A stretch of 48,033 nucleotides of DNA from Gemmatimonadota bacterium (GCA_029879725.1 JAOUPR010000019.1:1-48033); one strand, 5' to 3'; positions 18,235 to 26,993 are shown, numbered from the stretch's first letter. Notes: generated by a model from the sequence alone, not told the origin. Made by a program: numbers and translations.

Positions 18235-19299
18235 ATGCAGGGCTTTCTCTCGCAAACCTTCTACGGCAACACCGTGAGCGCCTGGGCCGCGGCCCTCGGA
18301 ATCACCATGGGGATCTTCCTTCTGGGAAAGGTGCTCAACTGGATCATGGGGAACGTGATCCACAAGGCCGCCGCCCGGACCAGCAGCCGCCTCGACGACT
18401 TCGTGGTGGGCACGATGGACAAGCCCCTGGTGGTGATCTTCACGGCCCTCGGCCTGCGCATCGCCGTGGAGACCCTCACCCTGGCGGACGGGTTGGTCCA
18501 GTTCGTGGAGAACGCCATCCAGGCCACCGTGGTCCTGGCCGTCACCTGGATGATCGTACGCTTCTTCCATGCCTTCGTGCGCAACATCCTTCAGCCCCTG
18601 GCCGAGCGGACCGACAGCAACCTGGACGACCAACTCCTCCCCATCCTCCAGAGATGGGGATCGGTGGGAATCTGGATCCTGGGCGTGATCCTGGCCCTGG
18701 ACAACGCCGGCTTCGACGTGGCCGCCTTCATGGCCGGGCTCGGCATCGGAGGCCTGGCGCTGGCCATGGCCGCCAAGGATACGGTGTCCAACATCTTCGG
18801 GGGATTCACGATCTTCGCCGACCGGCCTTTCGCGCTGAACGACCGGGTGCGGGTGGCGGGCTTCGACGGCACGGTCACGGACATCGGGATCCGCAGCACC
18901 CGGCTCCGCACCCTGGACGGCTGCGAGGTCACCATCCCCAACCACTCCTTCTCCGACTCGCCGGTGGAGAACGTCACCCGCGAGCCCACCCGTAAGGTGG
19001 TCCTGAACCTGGGCCTCACCTACGACACGCCGCCCGAGGGGATGCGCCGGGCCATGGAGATCCTCGCGACCATCGCCGAGGAGCACGCCGCAAGCGTGAC
19101 CGACGAGACCCGGGTGGCGTTCAACGGCTACGGCGACTTCGCCATGAACGTCCTCTTCATCTACTACATCCGGAAGGAAGCGGACATCCTGGACACCCAG
19201 ACCAGCGTGAACCTGGCCATCCTGGAACGGTTCAACGCCGGAGGGCTGGAGTTCGCCTTCCCCACGCAGACCATCTACACGCTGACGGGAGGGTCCTGA
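18235..19299 (+). CDS. MscS-family mechanosensitive channel
   Basis: Protein of 354 residues in the inner membrane. Predicted membrane helices lie at about 13-36, 62-80, 90-112 and 140-175. The last includes the pore-lining helix, rich in Gly and Ala (FMAGLGIGGLALAMAAKD), followed by the conserved TVSNIFGGFTIFADRPF and the beta domain start NDRVRVAGFDGTVTDIGIRS. The C-terminal alpha/beta domain continues through NHSFSDSPVENVTR. Length is typical of small-conductance channels with one extra helix. The role is opening under membrane tension to release solutes. It stands alone between a 154-nt upstream gap and a convergent lipoprotein gene. Confidence 0.93.
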   Translation: MQGFLSQTFYGNTVSAWAAALGITMGIFLLGKVLNWIMGNVIHKAAARTSSRLDDFVVGTMDKPLVVIFTALGLRIAVETLTLADGLVQFVENAIQATVVLAVTWMIVRFFHAFVRNILQPLAERTDSNLDDQLLPILQRWGSVGIWILGVILALDNAGFDVAAFMAGLGIGGLALAMAAKDTVSNIFGGFTIFADRPFALNDRVRVAGFDGTVTDIGIRSTRLRTLDGCEVTIPNHSFSDSPVENVTREPTRKVVLNLGLTYDTPPEGMRRAMEILATIAEEHAASVTDETRVAFNGYGDFAMNVLFIYYIRKEADILDTQTSVNLAILERFNAGGLEFAFPTQTIYTLTGGS

Positions 19300-19324
19300 C
19301 GGAGCCCCTTCCCTGCCAGGTGAG

Positions 19325-19358
19325 GCGTCCCGGGCTCCCGCGGGGGGACCCGGGGCGC
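19325..19358. terminator. GC-rich hairpin between convergent genes
   Basis: GCGTCCCGGG (19325-19334) pairs with CCCGGGGCGC (19349-19358) as a 10-bp stem with one G-U pair and a 14-nt loop. It lies between the stops of the MscS and RCC1 genes and could stop transcription from both sides. There is no T run. Confidence 0.5.
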
Positions 19359-19377
19359 AGGAACGCCGCGCCGCGGC

Positions 19378-21750
19378 CTACGGCTGAGGCTCCACCACGC
19401 GGGTCGGGATCACCCGCAACGTAATGGTACCGTCACCCAGGCGACCGCTCCCGTTGTATCCCCAGCAGTAGATGAGCCCGTCGGCGTCGATGCCGCAGAC
19501 GTGTTGCTGTCCCGACGAAAGCGTCGTGAACACGTGACCACCCGTCACGGCGGTGGGAGAAACACGGTCCGAAAGGGATCCGTCGCCGAGCTGCCCCGAC
19601 ACGTTCCCACCCCAGCACCACACGTCTCCGCCCGCCTTCAGCGCGCACGTGTGGCTCAAGCCGGCGGACACGCTCTGGAAGACATGCCCGCCCGTCACGG
19701 CCACGGGCACCGATGAGTCGGTGGTGGACCCGTCGCCCAGCCGGCCGTCGAGGTTGTAGCCCCAGCAGTACACTGCTCCCGCTCCGTCCACGCCGCAGGT
19801 GTGATACACCCCCCCGGCGAGGGACCGGAAGGCGTGGCCTCCAGCCACGGGGACCGGCTCCAGGCTCTGGGTAACCGTGCCGTCTCCCAACTGCCCGTAG
19901 GCGTTGTCTCCCCAGCAGTGGGCGACGCCGGCGGCGTCCAGCCCGCAGGTGTGGTACCCGCCGGCGGACAGACCCACGAAGGCGTGCCCTCCATGAACCA
20001 GCACGGGACCCGACTTGCTGATCCTGGTGCTGTCACCCAACTGCCCGCTCCCGTTGTACCCCCAGCAGTAGGTCGAGCCGCCGGACTCGATTCCACAGGT
20101 GTGACCCCCATTGGCCGTCACCACGGTGAATGTGAGTCCCCCCGTCACCGCGGTGGGAACCGCCCTGTGGACGGTGGTACCGTCGCCCACCTGTCCGTAC
20201 AGGTTGTACCCCCAACAATGGCTGGCCCCGCCGACGACCGTCCCGCAGGCGTGGTCACCGGCGGTGAGCTCGGCGAAGGTCACTCCGCCCGATACGATCC
20301 CGGGGATCCATCGGTCGAGGAACGCTCCATTCCCGATCTCCCCCGTCGCGCCATACCCCCAGCAGTACGCATCCCCTCCGGTGGAGACGGCGCAGGTGTG
20401 CCCCGTTCCGGGGGCCACGCGGTCATACCGTACCGGGATCCCGACCTTCACCGGCACCGCATTGGAGACCACCCCGTTCGACGTGGCCGTGATCGACGTC
20501 ACACCATCGGCCACCGCGGTGATGGTTCCGTCGGGGCTCACCGTGGCCACGCCGGTCACCGAAGAGGCCCACGTGAACACCGCCCCCGGCACGACCCGTC
20601 CGAGCCGATCGTACGCGGTGGCGGAGCCCACCGAGGTGGCCCCCACCCTGCCGAGGCTGTCCAACGTGACCGCGACGAACACCGAGTCCACCGGTTGGAG
20701 CGACTGGAAGGAATACACGACGCTGTCGACACCCGGAACCACGGCCTTCACGGACTGGGTCCCGACGGCGTCCCCCAGCGTCACCGCGACCGCCGCGACG
20801 CCGCTCTGCGCCGTCACCACCGAAGGCACCGCCGGAACGGCATCCACACCCGTGAACTCGACGGTCACTCCGCCGATGCCGTTGGAATACGCATCCGCGA
20901 CCCGCACCACCATGGAGTCCGGAAGGCCCAGCCCGAAGGGACCGGACTGCGCGTCTCCCGAAACACTCTGGAGAACGCTGGGAACACCGGCCTCGACACC
21001 CAGGATCACCGACGCCGACACCGTGTCCACCGTGGTACGGACGGTGCACTCCCCGCTGACGATGGCGGGCGAGGCGTCCACTCCGAACGACGCCACTCCG
21101 GCCACGTCGGTGAGAACGGTGTCCGGGACGGTGCAGTCCCCGGTGGAGGAGATCACCGCGGGCACCCCTCCGATGGGGTTCGCGAAAGCGTCCGACACCG
21201 ACGCCTGAAGCGCCCGGCCCACCTCACCGGCAACGAGCGCCCGGGCGGTGTCTCCGGACAGCGTCACGCTGGCCACGGGGCCCGGAACCACCGTGACGGT
21301 CCGCTGGGCGGACAATCCCCCGGTGATCGAGACCTGAACTCCCGCGCCACCCACCGGCTGGGGCCACTGCACGTCCGTGGACGCGTGTCCCGATCCGTCC
21401 GACGTCACCGTGGCCGACGCGGGCTGGGCGCCCCCCTGACCCACGAAGTGCACGGAGATCCCCGTGAGTCCGACGCCCTTCGCGGTGACGCGCGCCACCA
21501 CGGTGGACGCGGTCCCCGCCGTGACCGTGTCCGGCCCGGGTGCGAGTTCGATCGCATCCGGAACGACGGGGTCTACGCCTCCACCCGGAGGTGGGGTGTC
21601 CCCACCACACCCGGCGAGCACGAGCCCCACGAGCCAAACGTGGAGCAAGCGCGTCGAGTGGGGGGTGCGGACGGTGGATCGGACGAATGAATCGGGCACG
21701 TTGCCTGGGGTTCGAGTATGACCGGGAACCGGGGCGGGCAACCTACCCAC
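19378..21750 (-). CDS. Lipoprotein with Ig-like (Big) domains and a seven-blade RCC1 propeller
   Basis: Exported lipoprotein of 790 residues. A lipobox-like LVLAGC follows a hydrophobic stretch (Cys at residue 48 of the longest frame). The middle contains several Ig-like/Big domains, the last running from VFVAVTLDSLGRV to AVPVKVG. The C-terminal third has seven RCC1 repeats with the pattern HTC-x9-CWG followed by G-x-L-G-D-G, e.g. HTCGLDAAGVAHCWGDN. Each blade carries a conserved Cys pair that could form a disulphide. The GTG start at 21750 has no clear ribosome site; the GTG at 21699 would give a more usual lipoprotein signal length. RCC1 propellers bind proteins or carbohydrates; no enzyme motif is seen. 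Function is unknown, likely surface binding. Confidence 0.85.
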   Translation of the reverse strand: MGRLPAPVPGHTRTPGNVPDSFVRSTVRTPHSTRLLHVWLVGLVLAGCGGDTPPPGGGVDPVVPDAIELAPGPDTVTAGTASTVVARVTAKGVGLTGISVHFVGQGGAQPASATVTSDGSGHASTDVQWPQPVGGAGVQVSITGGLSAQRTVTVVPGPVASVTLSGDTARALVAGEVGRALQASVSDAFANPIGGVPAVISSTGDCTVPDTVLTDVAGVASFGVDASPAIVSGECTVRTTVDTVSASVILGVEAGVPSVLQSVSGDAQSGPFGLGLPDSMVVRVADAYSNGIGGVTVEFTGVDAVPAVPSVVTAQSGVAAVAVTLGDAVGTQSVKAVVPGVDSVVYSFQSLQPVDSVFVAVTLDSLGRVGATSVGSATAYDRLGRVVPGAVFTWASSVTGVATVSPDGTITAVADGVTSITATSNGVVSNAVPVKVGIPVRYDRVAPGTGHTCAVSTGGDAYCWGYGATGEIGNGAFLDRWIPGIVSGGVTFAELTAGDHACGTVVGGASHCWGYNLYGQVGDGTTVHRAVPTAVTGGLTFTVVTANGGHTCGIESGGSTYCWGYNGSGQLGDSTRISKSGPVLVHGGHAFVGLSAGGYHTCGLDAAGVAHCWGDNAYGQLGDGTVTQSLEPVPVAGGHAFRSLAGGVYHTCGVDGAGAVYCWGYNLDGRLGDGSTTDSSVPVAVTGGHVFQSVSAGLSHTCALKAGGDVWCWGGNVSGQLGDGSLSDRVSPTAVTGGHVFTTLSSGQQHVCGIDADGLIYCWGYNGSGRLGDGTITLRVIPTRVVEPQP

Positions 21751-21760
21751 CGCGCACGAC

Positions 21761-23041
21761 CTATTGCAAGAATTCTGCCGCGATTTCCCGGATGGCCGTG
21801 GCGAACGTGTCCACCTCCTCCAGCGTGCTGAAGACGTTGGGCGTGACCCGGATCCCCTCCCACTCCCCGGTCACGAACCGGGGCCGCACGTGGATCGAAT
21901 ACCGCTCCTGGAGGAGCCCGGTGAGATCCTGTGCCCCCACCCCCTCGATCCCCATGGTGCTCAGCGCGCCTGCCTGACGGTCGTCGTTGGCGGTACGGAA
22001 TTCCACCCCGGGCACGTCCTCCACCTGCTCCATCCAGCGACGCCGCAGATACCGGAGGCGCGCAGCCTTGCGCTCTCCTCCGATGCTCTCGTGAAAGGTG
22101 ATCGCCTCGCCGATGGAGTTGGGGATGGCCACGGGGAAGGTCCCGATCTGCTCGAACTTCCGGATGTCGCCATCCATGGAGGAGGGAGCCGGAGTGAGCG
22201 CCCACGTCTCCGGAATCAATTCCCGGCGCACGTACAGCATTCCGGTACCCACGGGCGCGGTGAGCCACTTGTGGAGGGAGGTGCCGAAGTAGTCGCACCC
22301 CAGCTCGCGGACGGAAAAGGGGAAGTGGGCGAAGGAGTGGGCTCCGTCCACCACGGTGCGGATTCCGCGATCCCGGGCCATGGCACAAATTTCCCGGACT
22401 GGAAAGATCTGTCCGGCCGTGAAGGTCACGTGCGACATGTGGATCACCCGGGTCCTCGGCGTGATGTGCTTCCGGTACGCCTCCACCAACTCCATGGGGT
22501 CGTCGGGCGGCGAGGGCACCGGGAACGTCCGCAACACCACCCCGTCGCGCCGTTCGCGCTGCCGCCACGTGGTGATCATGCGCGGGTAGTCCTGGGTGGT
22601 GAGGAGGATCTCGTCGCCCGGGCGCAACTCCATCCCCAGTTGCACGATCTGGAGCGACTCGGACGTGTTGCGGGTGATGGCGATCTCCTCCGCGTCCGCC
22701 CCCGCCATGGCGGCCAGGCGTTTCCGCACCAGCTCCCGGTGGGGTGAGAGCATCTCGTCCACCCAGAGCGAAGGGCTCATGTTGGTGATGGTCAGGTAGT
22801 GCTCGACCGCCTCCTGCACCACCCGCGGAGCCGGGCTCACGCTCCCCGAGTTCAGGTTGATCTCGTTGGGATCCACGGTGAAGGCGCGGCGCACCGCGAA
22901 CCAGTAGTCCTCGTCTCGGGCCACTTCCTCGGGTGGGCGCCCATCCACGAGCAGGGCCGCCTGGTCCAGACGGGACAATGCGTCGGTGCGGAGGGCCACC
23001 AGCCCCACACCCATCCGGGAGAGAAAATTGCGGCGAAGCAT
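21761..23041 (-). CDS. Class V (isopenicillin-N-epimerase-like) PLP aminotransferase with Tat-type N-terminus
   Basis: Protein of 426 residues. The start is the ATG at 23041, with GGAGG 9 nt upstream. The N-terminus RRNFLSRMGVGLVAL looks like a twin-arginine signal, so the enzyme may be exported folded. PLP-fold features: INLNSGSVSP, AITRNTSESLQIV, VDGAHSFAHFPF and the Schiff-base Lys K258 in TSLHKWLTAPVG. The C-terminal small domain ends in RVTPNVFSTLEEVD. Relatives act as cysteine desulfurases, kynureninases or epimerases; the reaction cannot be assigned. It diverges from the sigma-54 activator across 186 nt, and its stop is 10 nt from the start of the RCC1 gene. The same-strand order suggests the RCC1 gene could be transcribed after it. 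Confidence 0.9.
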   Translation of the reverse strand: MLRRNFLSRMGVGLVALRTDALSRLDQAALLVDGRPPEEVARDEDYWFAVRRAFTVDPNEINLNSGSVSPAPRVVQEAVEHYLTITNMSPSLWVDEMLSPHRELVRKRLAAMAGADAEEIAITRNTSESLQIVQLGMELRPGDEILLTTQDYPRMITTWRQRERRDGVVLRTFPVPSPPDDPMELVEAYRKHITPRTRVIHMSHVTFTAGQIFPVREICAMARDRGIRTVVDGAHSFAHFPFSVRELGCDYFGTSLHKWLTAPVGTGMLYVRRELIPETWALTPAPSSMDGDIRKFEQIGTFPVAIPNSIGEAITFHESIGGERKAARLRYLRRRWMEQVEDVPGVEFRTANDDRQAGALSTMGIEGVGAQDLTGLLQERYSIHVRPRFVTGEWEGIRVTPNVFSTLEEVDTFATAIREIAAEFLQ

Positions 23042-23178
23042 GTCGAGGTGCCTCCGGGACGGAGTCGGCCGGTGAGAGGTGAACCGAGCCAACCTGGGGG
23101 AGCGGCTTCCCCCGGGGCAAGGACGCGGCACCCCCCCTCCGGCCGGCTCACGGGAACATCGCCCACTCCCGTAATGTT

Positions 23179-23184
23179 ATATTC
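23179..23184 (+). promoter_or_regulatory. Possible -10 element upstream of the sigma-54 activator
   Basis: TATATT stands out in GC-rich sequence, 44 nt before ATG 23228. There is no clear -35 element. If used, transcription would begin near 23191, which would make the upstream ATG at 23192 leaderless and favours the 23228 start. Confidence 0.4.
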
Positions 23185-23227
23185 CTGAACGATGGGTCAC
23201 CCCGACCCAGGGAAGTCGGAGAAGGTC

Positions 23228-24322
23228 ATGAAGTCCGTAGGATACGGGGGGTACGCGACTCGCCCACGTACCTCCGATACCCCCGCCCGCGCCGTTCCCC
23301 CGCCCAGCGTACCGGCATTCACCCCTCCCGCCGGACCGCCTTCCGGGGCCGTGCCGGCCGTGCCCACCGTGGCGCCGACCCGCCGCATCATCGGGCGCAG
23401 CCCCGCCATCGGGCGCGTGCTGCATCTCGTGTCCCGGGTGGCTCCGACCCGGGCCACCGTGCTGGTGACCGGCGAGACCGGGACCGGAAAGGAACTGGTC
23501 GCCCTGGCCATTCACGACGCCTCGTCGCGGGCCTACGGTCCCTTCGTGGCGGTGAACTGTTCCGCCCTGGCGGAGAGCGTGCTCGAGTCGGAGCTGTTCG
23601 GCCACGTGAAGGGTGCGTTCACGGGCGCGACCAACTCCAAACGCGGCCTGTTCCAGGTGGCCTCCGGAGGGACGCTCTTCCTGGACGAGGTAGGCACCCT
23701 CACGCCCGCCATCCAGGTGAAGCTCCTCCGGGTGATCCAGCAGCGGACCATCAGCCCGGTGGGGAGCCACGCCGTGATTCCGGTGGACTTCCGGCTGGTG
23801 GCGGCCACGAACCACGACCTGGCGCTCCTCGTGAAGAACGGCTCGTTCCGCAAGGATCTCTTCTACCGGCTCCAGGTGTTCAACATCCACGTTCCCCCGT
23901 TGCGCAGCCGCGCCGAAGACATCCCCCTGTTGGCGGACCACTTCCGCCGTCGCTTCGCCCGGGAGCACGGCCTCGAGGCGCCCCCCTTCTCCGCCACGGC
24001 GCAGATGAGGATGCGGACGTTCCCGTGGCCGGGGAACGTCCGGGAGCTCGAGAACGCCGTGGAGCGTTCCTTGATCATCCATGCGGACGACGCCTTCCTC
24101 TCCCTCGAGCTCCCCGCGGACGTCCACTCGCCGGGAGACGCGGACCGGCTCCTGGATCGCGCCCGGACGGAACGGTGGTCTCTCGAGGACCTGGAGCGCG
24201 AGTACATCCTCTCCACCCTGGATGCCGCGGGTGGGAGGCGAAGCGAAACCGCCCGCTCCCTGGGGATCAGCCGCCGCACGCTCTATCGCAAGCTCCAGCG
24301 CTACCGCGAGAAGATGACATGA
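23228..24322 (+). CDS. Sigma-54-dependent transcription activator without a receiver domain
   Basis: Protein of 364 residues of the NtrC/PspF type. A short Pro-rich N-terminus replaces a sensory domain. The AAA+ domain has Walker A GETGTGKE (82-89), the sigma-54 contact loop GAFTGA (129-134), Walker B FLDEV (D153) and arginine-finger region FRKDLFYRL. The C-terminus carries a Fis-type helix-turn-helix ([20 protein letters not shown]). The start at 23228 has GGAG 6 nt upstream; an ATG at 23192 is possible. It should activate sigma-54 RNA polymerase, constitutively or under control of a partner protein as in PspF. Its stop overlaps the next gene by 4 bp. A good -24/-12 promoter lies about 660 nt downstream. 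Confidence 0.93.
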   Translation: MKSVGYGGYATRPRTSDTPARAVPPPSVPAFTPPAGPPSGAVPAVPTVAPTRRIIGRSPAIGRVLHLVSRVAPTRATVLVTGETGTGKELVALAIHDASSRAYGPFVAVNCSALAESVLESELFGHVKGAFTGATNSKRGLFQVASGGTLFLDEVGTLTPAIQVKLLRVIQQRTISPVGSHAVIPVDFRLVAATNHDLALLVKNGSFRKDLFYRLQVFNIHVPPLRSRAEDIPLLADHFRRRFAREHGLEAPPFSATAQMRMRTFPWPGNVRELENAVERSLIIHADDAFLSLELPADVHSPGDADRLLDRARTERWSLEDLEREYILSTLDAAGGRRSETARSLGISRRTLYRKLQRYREKMT

Positions 24323-24903
24323 CCCGGTTCATCCCCAACGCACTCACGACCCTGCGCTTCGTCCTCATCCCCGTTCTGTTGTGGACGCTGGTGCGCTGCG
24401 ACCGGGCGGCGGACGCCGGCCTCCTGGTGGACCGGACACGGTTGGTCTCACTCCTCGTGCTCGTCGGGATCGGACTCTCCGACGTCCTGGACGGAAACCT
24501 GGCCCGACGCTGGAACCTGGTGAGCCGGACCGGAGCGCTCATGGATGCCATCGCGGACAAGTCCGCCCAGTTCTCCGCCCTCCTCTACTTCACCGTCTTC
24601 GCGGGCGCGGCCTTCACCTCCTTCCCCTCCTGGCTCCTCCTGGCGGTGGTGCTCCGCGACATCGTACTCGGGAGCGGGCTCCTCATGCTGGAGCGGGTCG
24701 AGGCGGACCCGCCGGTGGAGCACGACGTGCACGGCAAGCTCGCCACCGTCCTCATCTTCGTGCTCATCGCGTGGACCATCGCGGGTTTCGACCCCAGGGG
24801 GGTCCTGATCGGTTCCGTGACCGTGGTGGCCGTGGTCACGTACAGCACCTCCCTGTACGTGCGGGCCGGCTGGCGCTCGTATCGGGCCCTCGGGTCATCC
24901 TGA
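24319..24903 (+). CDS. CDP-alcohol phosphatidyltransferase (PgsA-like) membrane enzyme
   Basis: Protein of 194 residues. It carries the full family motif: D55, D58-G59-x2-A62-R63-x8-G72-x3-D76-x3-D80. About five or six hydrophobic helices place it in the inner membrane. It transfers a phosphatidyl group from a CDP-lipid to an alcohol, most simply glycerol-3-phosphate in phospholipid synthesis, but the acceptor is not certain from sequence. The ATG overlaps the activator stop as ATGA, so translation is coupled. That pairing with a sigma-54 activator suggests a link to envelope stress or lipid control. The longer upstream frame belongs to the activator region. Confidence 0.88.
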   Translation: MTRFIPNALTTLRFVLIPVLLWTLVRCDRAADAGLLVDRTRLVSLLVLVGIGLSDVLDGNLARRWNLVSRTGALMDAIADKSAQFSALLYFTVFAGAAFTSFPSWLLLAVVLRDIVLGSGLLMLERVEADPPVEHDVHGKLATVLIFVLIAWTIAGFDPRGVLIGSVTVVAVVTYSTSLYVRAGWRSYRALGSS

Positions 24904-24983
24904 CCCACTCCCATCATCCCCGAAGGGACCCCCGGGTCACCCGTTCCGCGCGGGCCGCGCGGTAGGAGCCACCCCCGCTTCGG

Positions 24984-24998
24984 GGCATGCTCTTTGCT
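24984..24998 (+). promoter_or_regulatory. Candidate sigma-54 (-24/-12) promoter
   Basis: GGCATG-CTCT-TTGCT fits the sigma-54 consensus GGCAYG-N4-TTGCW. The GG (24984-24985) and GC (24996-24997) are separated by exactly 10 nt. It lies in the intergenic stretch after the sigma-54 activator/phosphatidyltransferase genes and 110 nt before the hydrolase start, so transcription would begin near 25009. The base before GG is G rather than the usual T. Confidence 0.6.
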
Positions 24999-25107
24999 TC
25001 CCGCATGGCACGCCTCCCGCCGGTTCCCCGCACACCCCGGACGGTCCGGGCCGGATGCCTTCGCGCATCGTCGTGCCACCGCGGACTACCTTCGCACAGG
25101 AGGAATC

Positions 25108-25791
25108 ATGAACCAGCTTCCCTTGATGATGCCGGAGGGCACGCGCATCCGGATCCCCGCGGGATCCGTGGAGTTGGACGGTGACCTGGTCATCCCGGTG
25201 GGCGCCGAGGGGCTGGTGGTCTTCGCCCACGGAAGCGGGAGCAGCCGACGGAGCCCGCGCAACCGATTCGTGGCCACCACGCTCCAGCGGGCAGGTCTCG
25301 CCACCGTGCTCTTCGACCTCCTCACGGCGGACGAAGACCGCGTGGACATGCACACCGCCGAGTACCGATTCGACGTCCCCATGCTCGCCGAACGGCTGGT
25401 GGAGGTCACGGACTGGCTGAAACGCTACCCGCCGGTGGACCACCTGGCACTCGGTCTGTTCGGCGCCAGCACCGGCGCGGCCGCGGCGCTCATCGCGGCC
25501 GGACGGAGGCGCCGTGAGGTCGCCGCGGTGGTTTCACGGGGGGGACGGCCCGACCTGGCCGGCGACGCCCTGTCGCACGTGTACACGCCCACGCTCCTCA
25601 TCGTGGGGGAGCGGGACCCCATCGTCCTGGACCTGAATCGCAAGGCCCTGGAGGAGTTGAAGGGCCCCAGGGAGTTGAAGGTCGTGCCGGGCGCGACTCA
25701 CCTCTTCGAGGAGGAGGGTGCTCTGGACACCGTGGCCCGACTGGCGGCCGAGTGGTTCACCGAGCATCTCGCGGGAGTCTCAGTAGCCTGA
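25108..25791 (+). CDS. Alpha/beta hydrolase (dienelactone-hydrolase-like)
   Basis: Protein of 227 residues with a complete alpha/beta-hydrolase triad: nucleophile S121 in GASTGA, D170 in GERDPI and H198 in GATHLF. The oxyanion strand is VVFAHGSGSSRRSPRN. AGGAGG lies 5 nt before the ATG, whose frame extends open to 24994 without family features. This hydrolase type occurs in other bacteria fused to, or next to, a phosphoribosyltransferase like the one on the opposite strand here. It has no signal peptide, so it is probably cytoplasmic. The substrate is unknown. A sigma-54 promoter candidate lies upstream. The last 35 bp overlap the 3' end of the phosphoribosyltransferase gene. Confidence 0.9.
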   Translation: MNQLPLMMPEGTRIRIPAGSVELDGDLVIPVGAEGLVVFAHGSGSSRRSPRNRFVATTLQRAGLATVLFDLLTADEDRVDMHTAEYRFDVPMLAERLVEVTDWLKRYPPVDHLALGLFGASTGAAAALIAAGRRRREVAAVVSRGGRPDLAGDALSHVYTPTLLIVGERDPIVLDLNRKALEELKGPRELKVVPGATHLFEEEGALDTVARLAAEWFTEHLAGVSVA

Positions 25792-26431
25792 TCACTTCCT
25801 GGTCGGACACCGGAGTGAAGTCGTCGTACCAGGCTCCCACGGCCATCAGGTGGGGAGGGGCCTGGAGGCAGATCACCTGGTCGGCCTCCGCCTCCAGAGC
25901 CCGGACCGTCTCGGGCGGCGCCACGGGCACGGCAACCACCCGGACGGCGGCACCTCGGCGGCGCACGGCCTCCACGGCCGCCCTGATGGAAGCGCCGGTA
26001 GCGATCCCGTCGTCCACCACCACCACCGTCCGCCCGTCCACCTCCAGGGGAGGCCGACCCTGACGGTAGAGTGCTTCCCGGCGCTCCAATTCGCTTCGCT
26101 CACGTTCCACCAGCTCCCCGACGGTACCTTCCTTCAGGTCGATCTCGGCGATCACGGCGTCGTTGAAGATCGTCACGCCCCCCGTGGCCACCGCGCCCAG
26201 GGCCAATTCGGGCTGCCACGGTACGCCCACCTTGCGGACCGTGATCACGTCCAGGGGTGCGCCCAGCGCCGTCGCGACCTCGTGCGCCACGGGGACGCCA
26301 CCCCTGGGCAGGCCCAACACCACGACGTCGCCCCCGCGCACGCGTTCCGCCACGGCCGTCGACAGCCGCTCACCGGCTTCCTTTCGGTTGGCGAACCGCC
26401 CTACCGACCGCGCGAGCGACGTGCCGTCCAT
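25757..26431 (-). CDS. Phosphoribosyltransferase (type I PRTase fold)
   Basis: Protein of 224 residues. The PRPP-binding motif is VVVVDDGIATGAS with D140/D141 and T144-S147; the N-terminal strand LGLPRGGVPVAHEVA and the region VRKVGVPWQPELALGAVA match the family seen fused to dienelactone hydrolases. The start ATG 26431 is 11 nt after the stop of the CBS gene, so the two are cotranscribed. The longer open frame to 27109 overlaps the CBS gene and is rejected. The base or acceptor used is unknown. Its 3' end overlaps the hydrolase on the other strand by 35 bp. Confidence 0.9.
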   Translation of the reverse strand: MDGTSLARSVGRFANRKEAGERLSTAVAERVRGGDVVVLGLPRGGVPVAHEVATALGAPLDVITVRKVGVPWQPELALGAVATGGVTIFNDAVIAEIDLKEGTVGELVERERSELERREALYRQGRPPLEVDGRTVVVVDDGIATGASIRAAVEAVRRRGAAVRVVAVPVAPPETVRALEAEADQVICLQAPPHLMAVGAWYDDFTPVSDQEVIRLLRLPRDAR

Positions 26432-26442
26432 GGTCCGGCGAT

Positions 26443-26892
26443 TCAGGTGATCACCTGGAGCGGCGGCTCGGAGATCTCCTCCAGAAGCGCCTCGATCTGA
26501 TCGGGCTCGGAGGGACCCACCTCCCTCGCGAGGTCGGCCTGCGCCACGATCCCGACCACCGTGTTCCCCGACTCGACCACCGGAATGCGGCGCACGTGCC
26601 GGTCCTTCATCAGCGTCATGAGATCGTGTACGTCGTCGCCGGGGTACGCCACGGCGATATCGTCGGTGGTCATGACTTCCTCCACCATACGATTCTCGAG
26701 GCGGCCTTCCGCCAACACCCGGATGGTCAGGTCCCGGTCGGTGACGACGCCCATCAACTCCAGGGACTCCAGATCCGTCACGATGGGGATCAACCCCACG
26801 TCGTAGTCGCGCATCAACCGGGCCACGGTGACGATGGCGTCCGTGGGCCGGGCCACTTCCGGACTCCGCGTCATGATATCCCGAACGAGCAT
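26443..26892 (-). CDS. Two-CBS-domain protein
   Basis: Small cytoplasmic protein of 149 residues made of two CBS domains (about 5-64 and 70-126): MLVRDIMTRSPEV, IVTDLESLELMGVVTDRDL, VEEVMTTDDIAVA and IPVVESGNTVVGIVAQADL. CBS pairs usually bind adenine nucleotides or S-adenosylmethionine and control a partner. The next gene, 11 nt later, is the phosphoribosyltransferase, a likely partner in nucleotide-related control. AGGAGG lies 8 nt before the ATG, which decides this start over longer frames reaching 27168. Confidence 0.92.
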   Translation of the reverse strand: MLVRDIMTRSPEVARPTDAIVTVARLMRDYDVGLIPIVTDLESLELMGVVTDRDLTIRVLAEGRLENRMVEEVMTTDDIAVAYPGDDVHDLMTLMKDRHVRRIPVVESGNTVVGIVAQADLAREVGPSEPDQIEALLEEISEPPLQVIT

Positions 26893-26978
26893 ATTCCCAC
26901 CCTCCTTTCCGGCGTCGGCGGACCCGGGCGGGGCACGCGCGGACAGGCCACCCCCCGCGGATTCCAACCCCCGTGACA

Positions 26979-26993
26979 GGCACGTCCCGTGCC
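26979..26993. other. Inverted repeat GGCACG-TCC-CGTGCC in the divergent promoter region
   Basis: A 6-bp perfect inverted repeat with a 3-nt centre lies between the CBS gene and the DPP-IV peptidase gene. It could be an operator or a small hairpin. No regulator is assigned. Confidence 0.3.

Noticed and set aside
19400..20420. DNA repeats in the RCC1 region
   Set aside because: They are degenerate and in frame, and encode protein blades, so they are not separate repeat elements.
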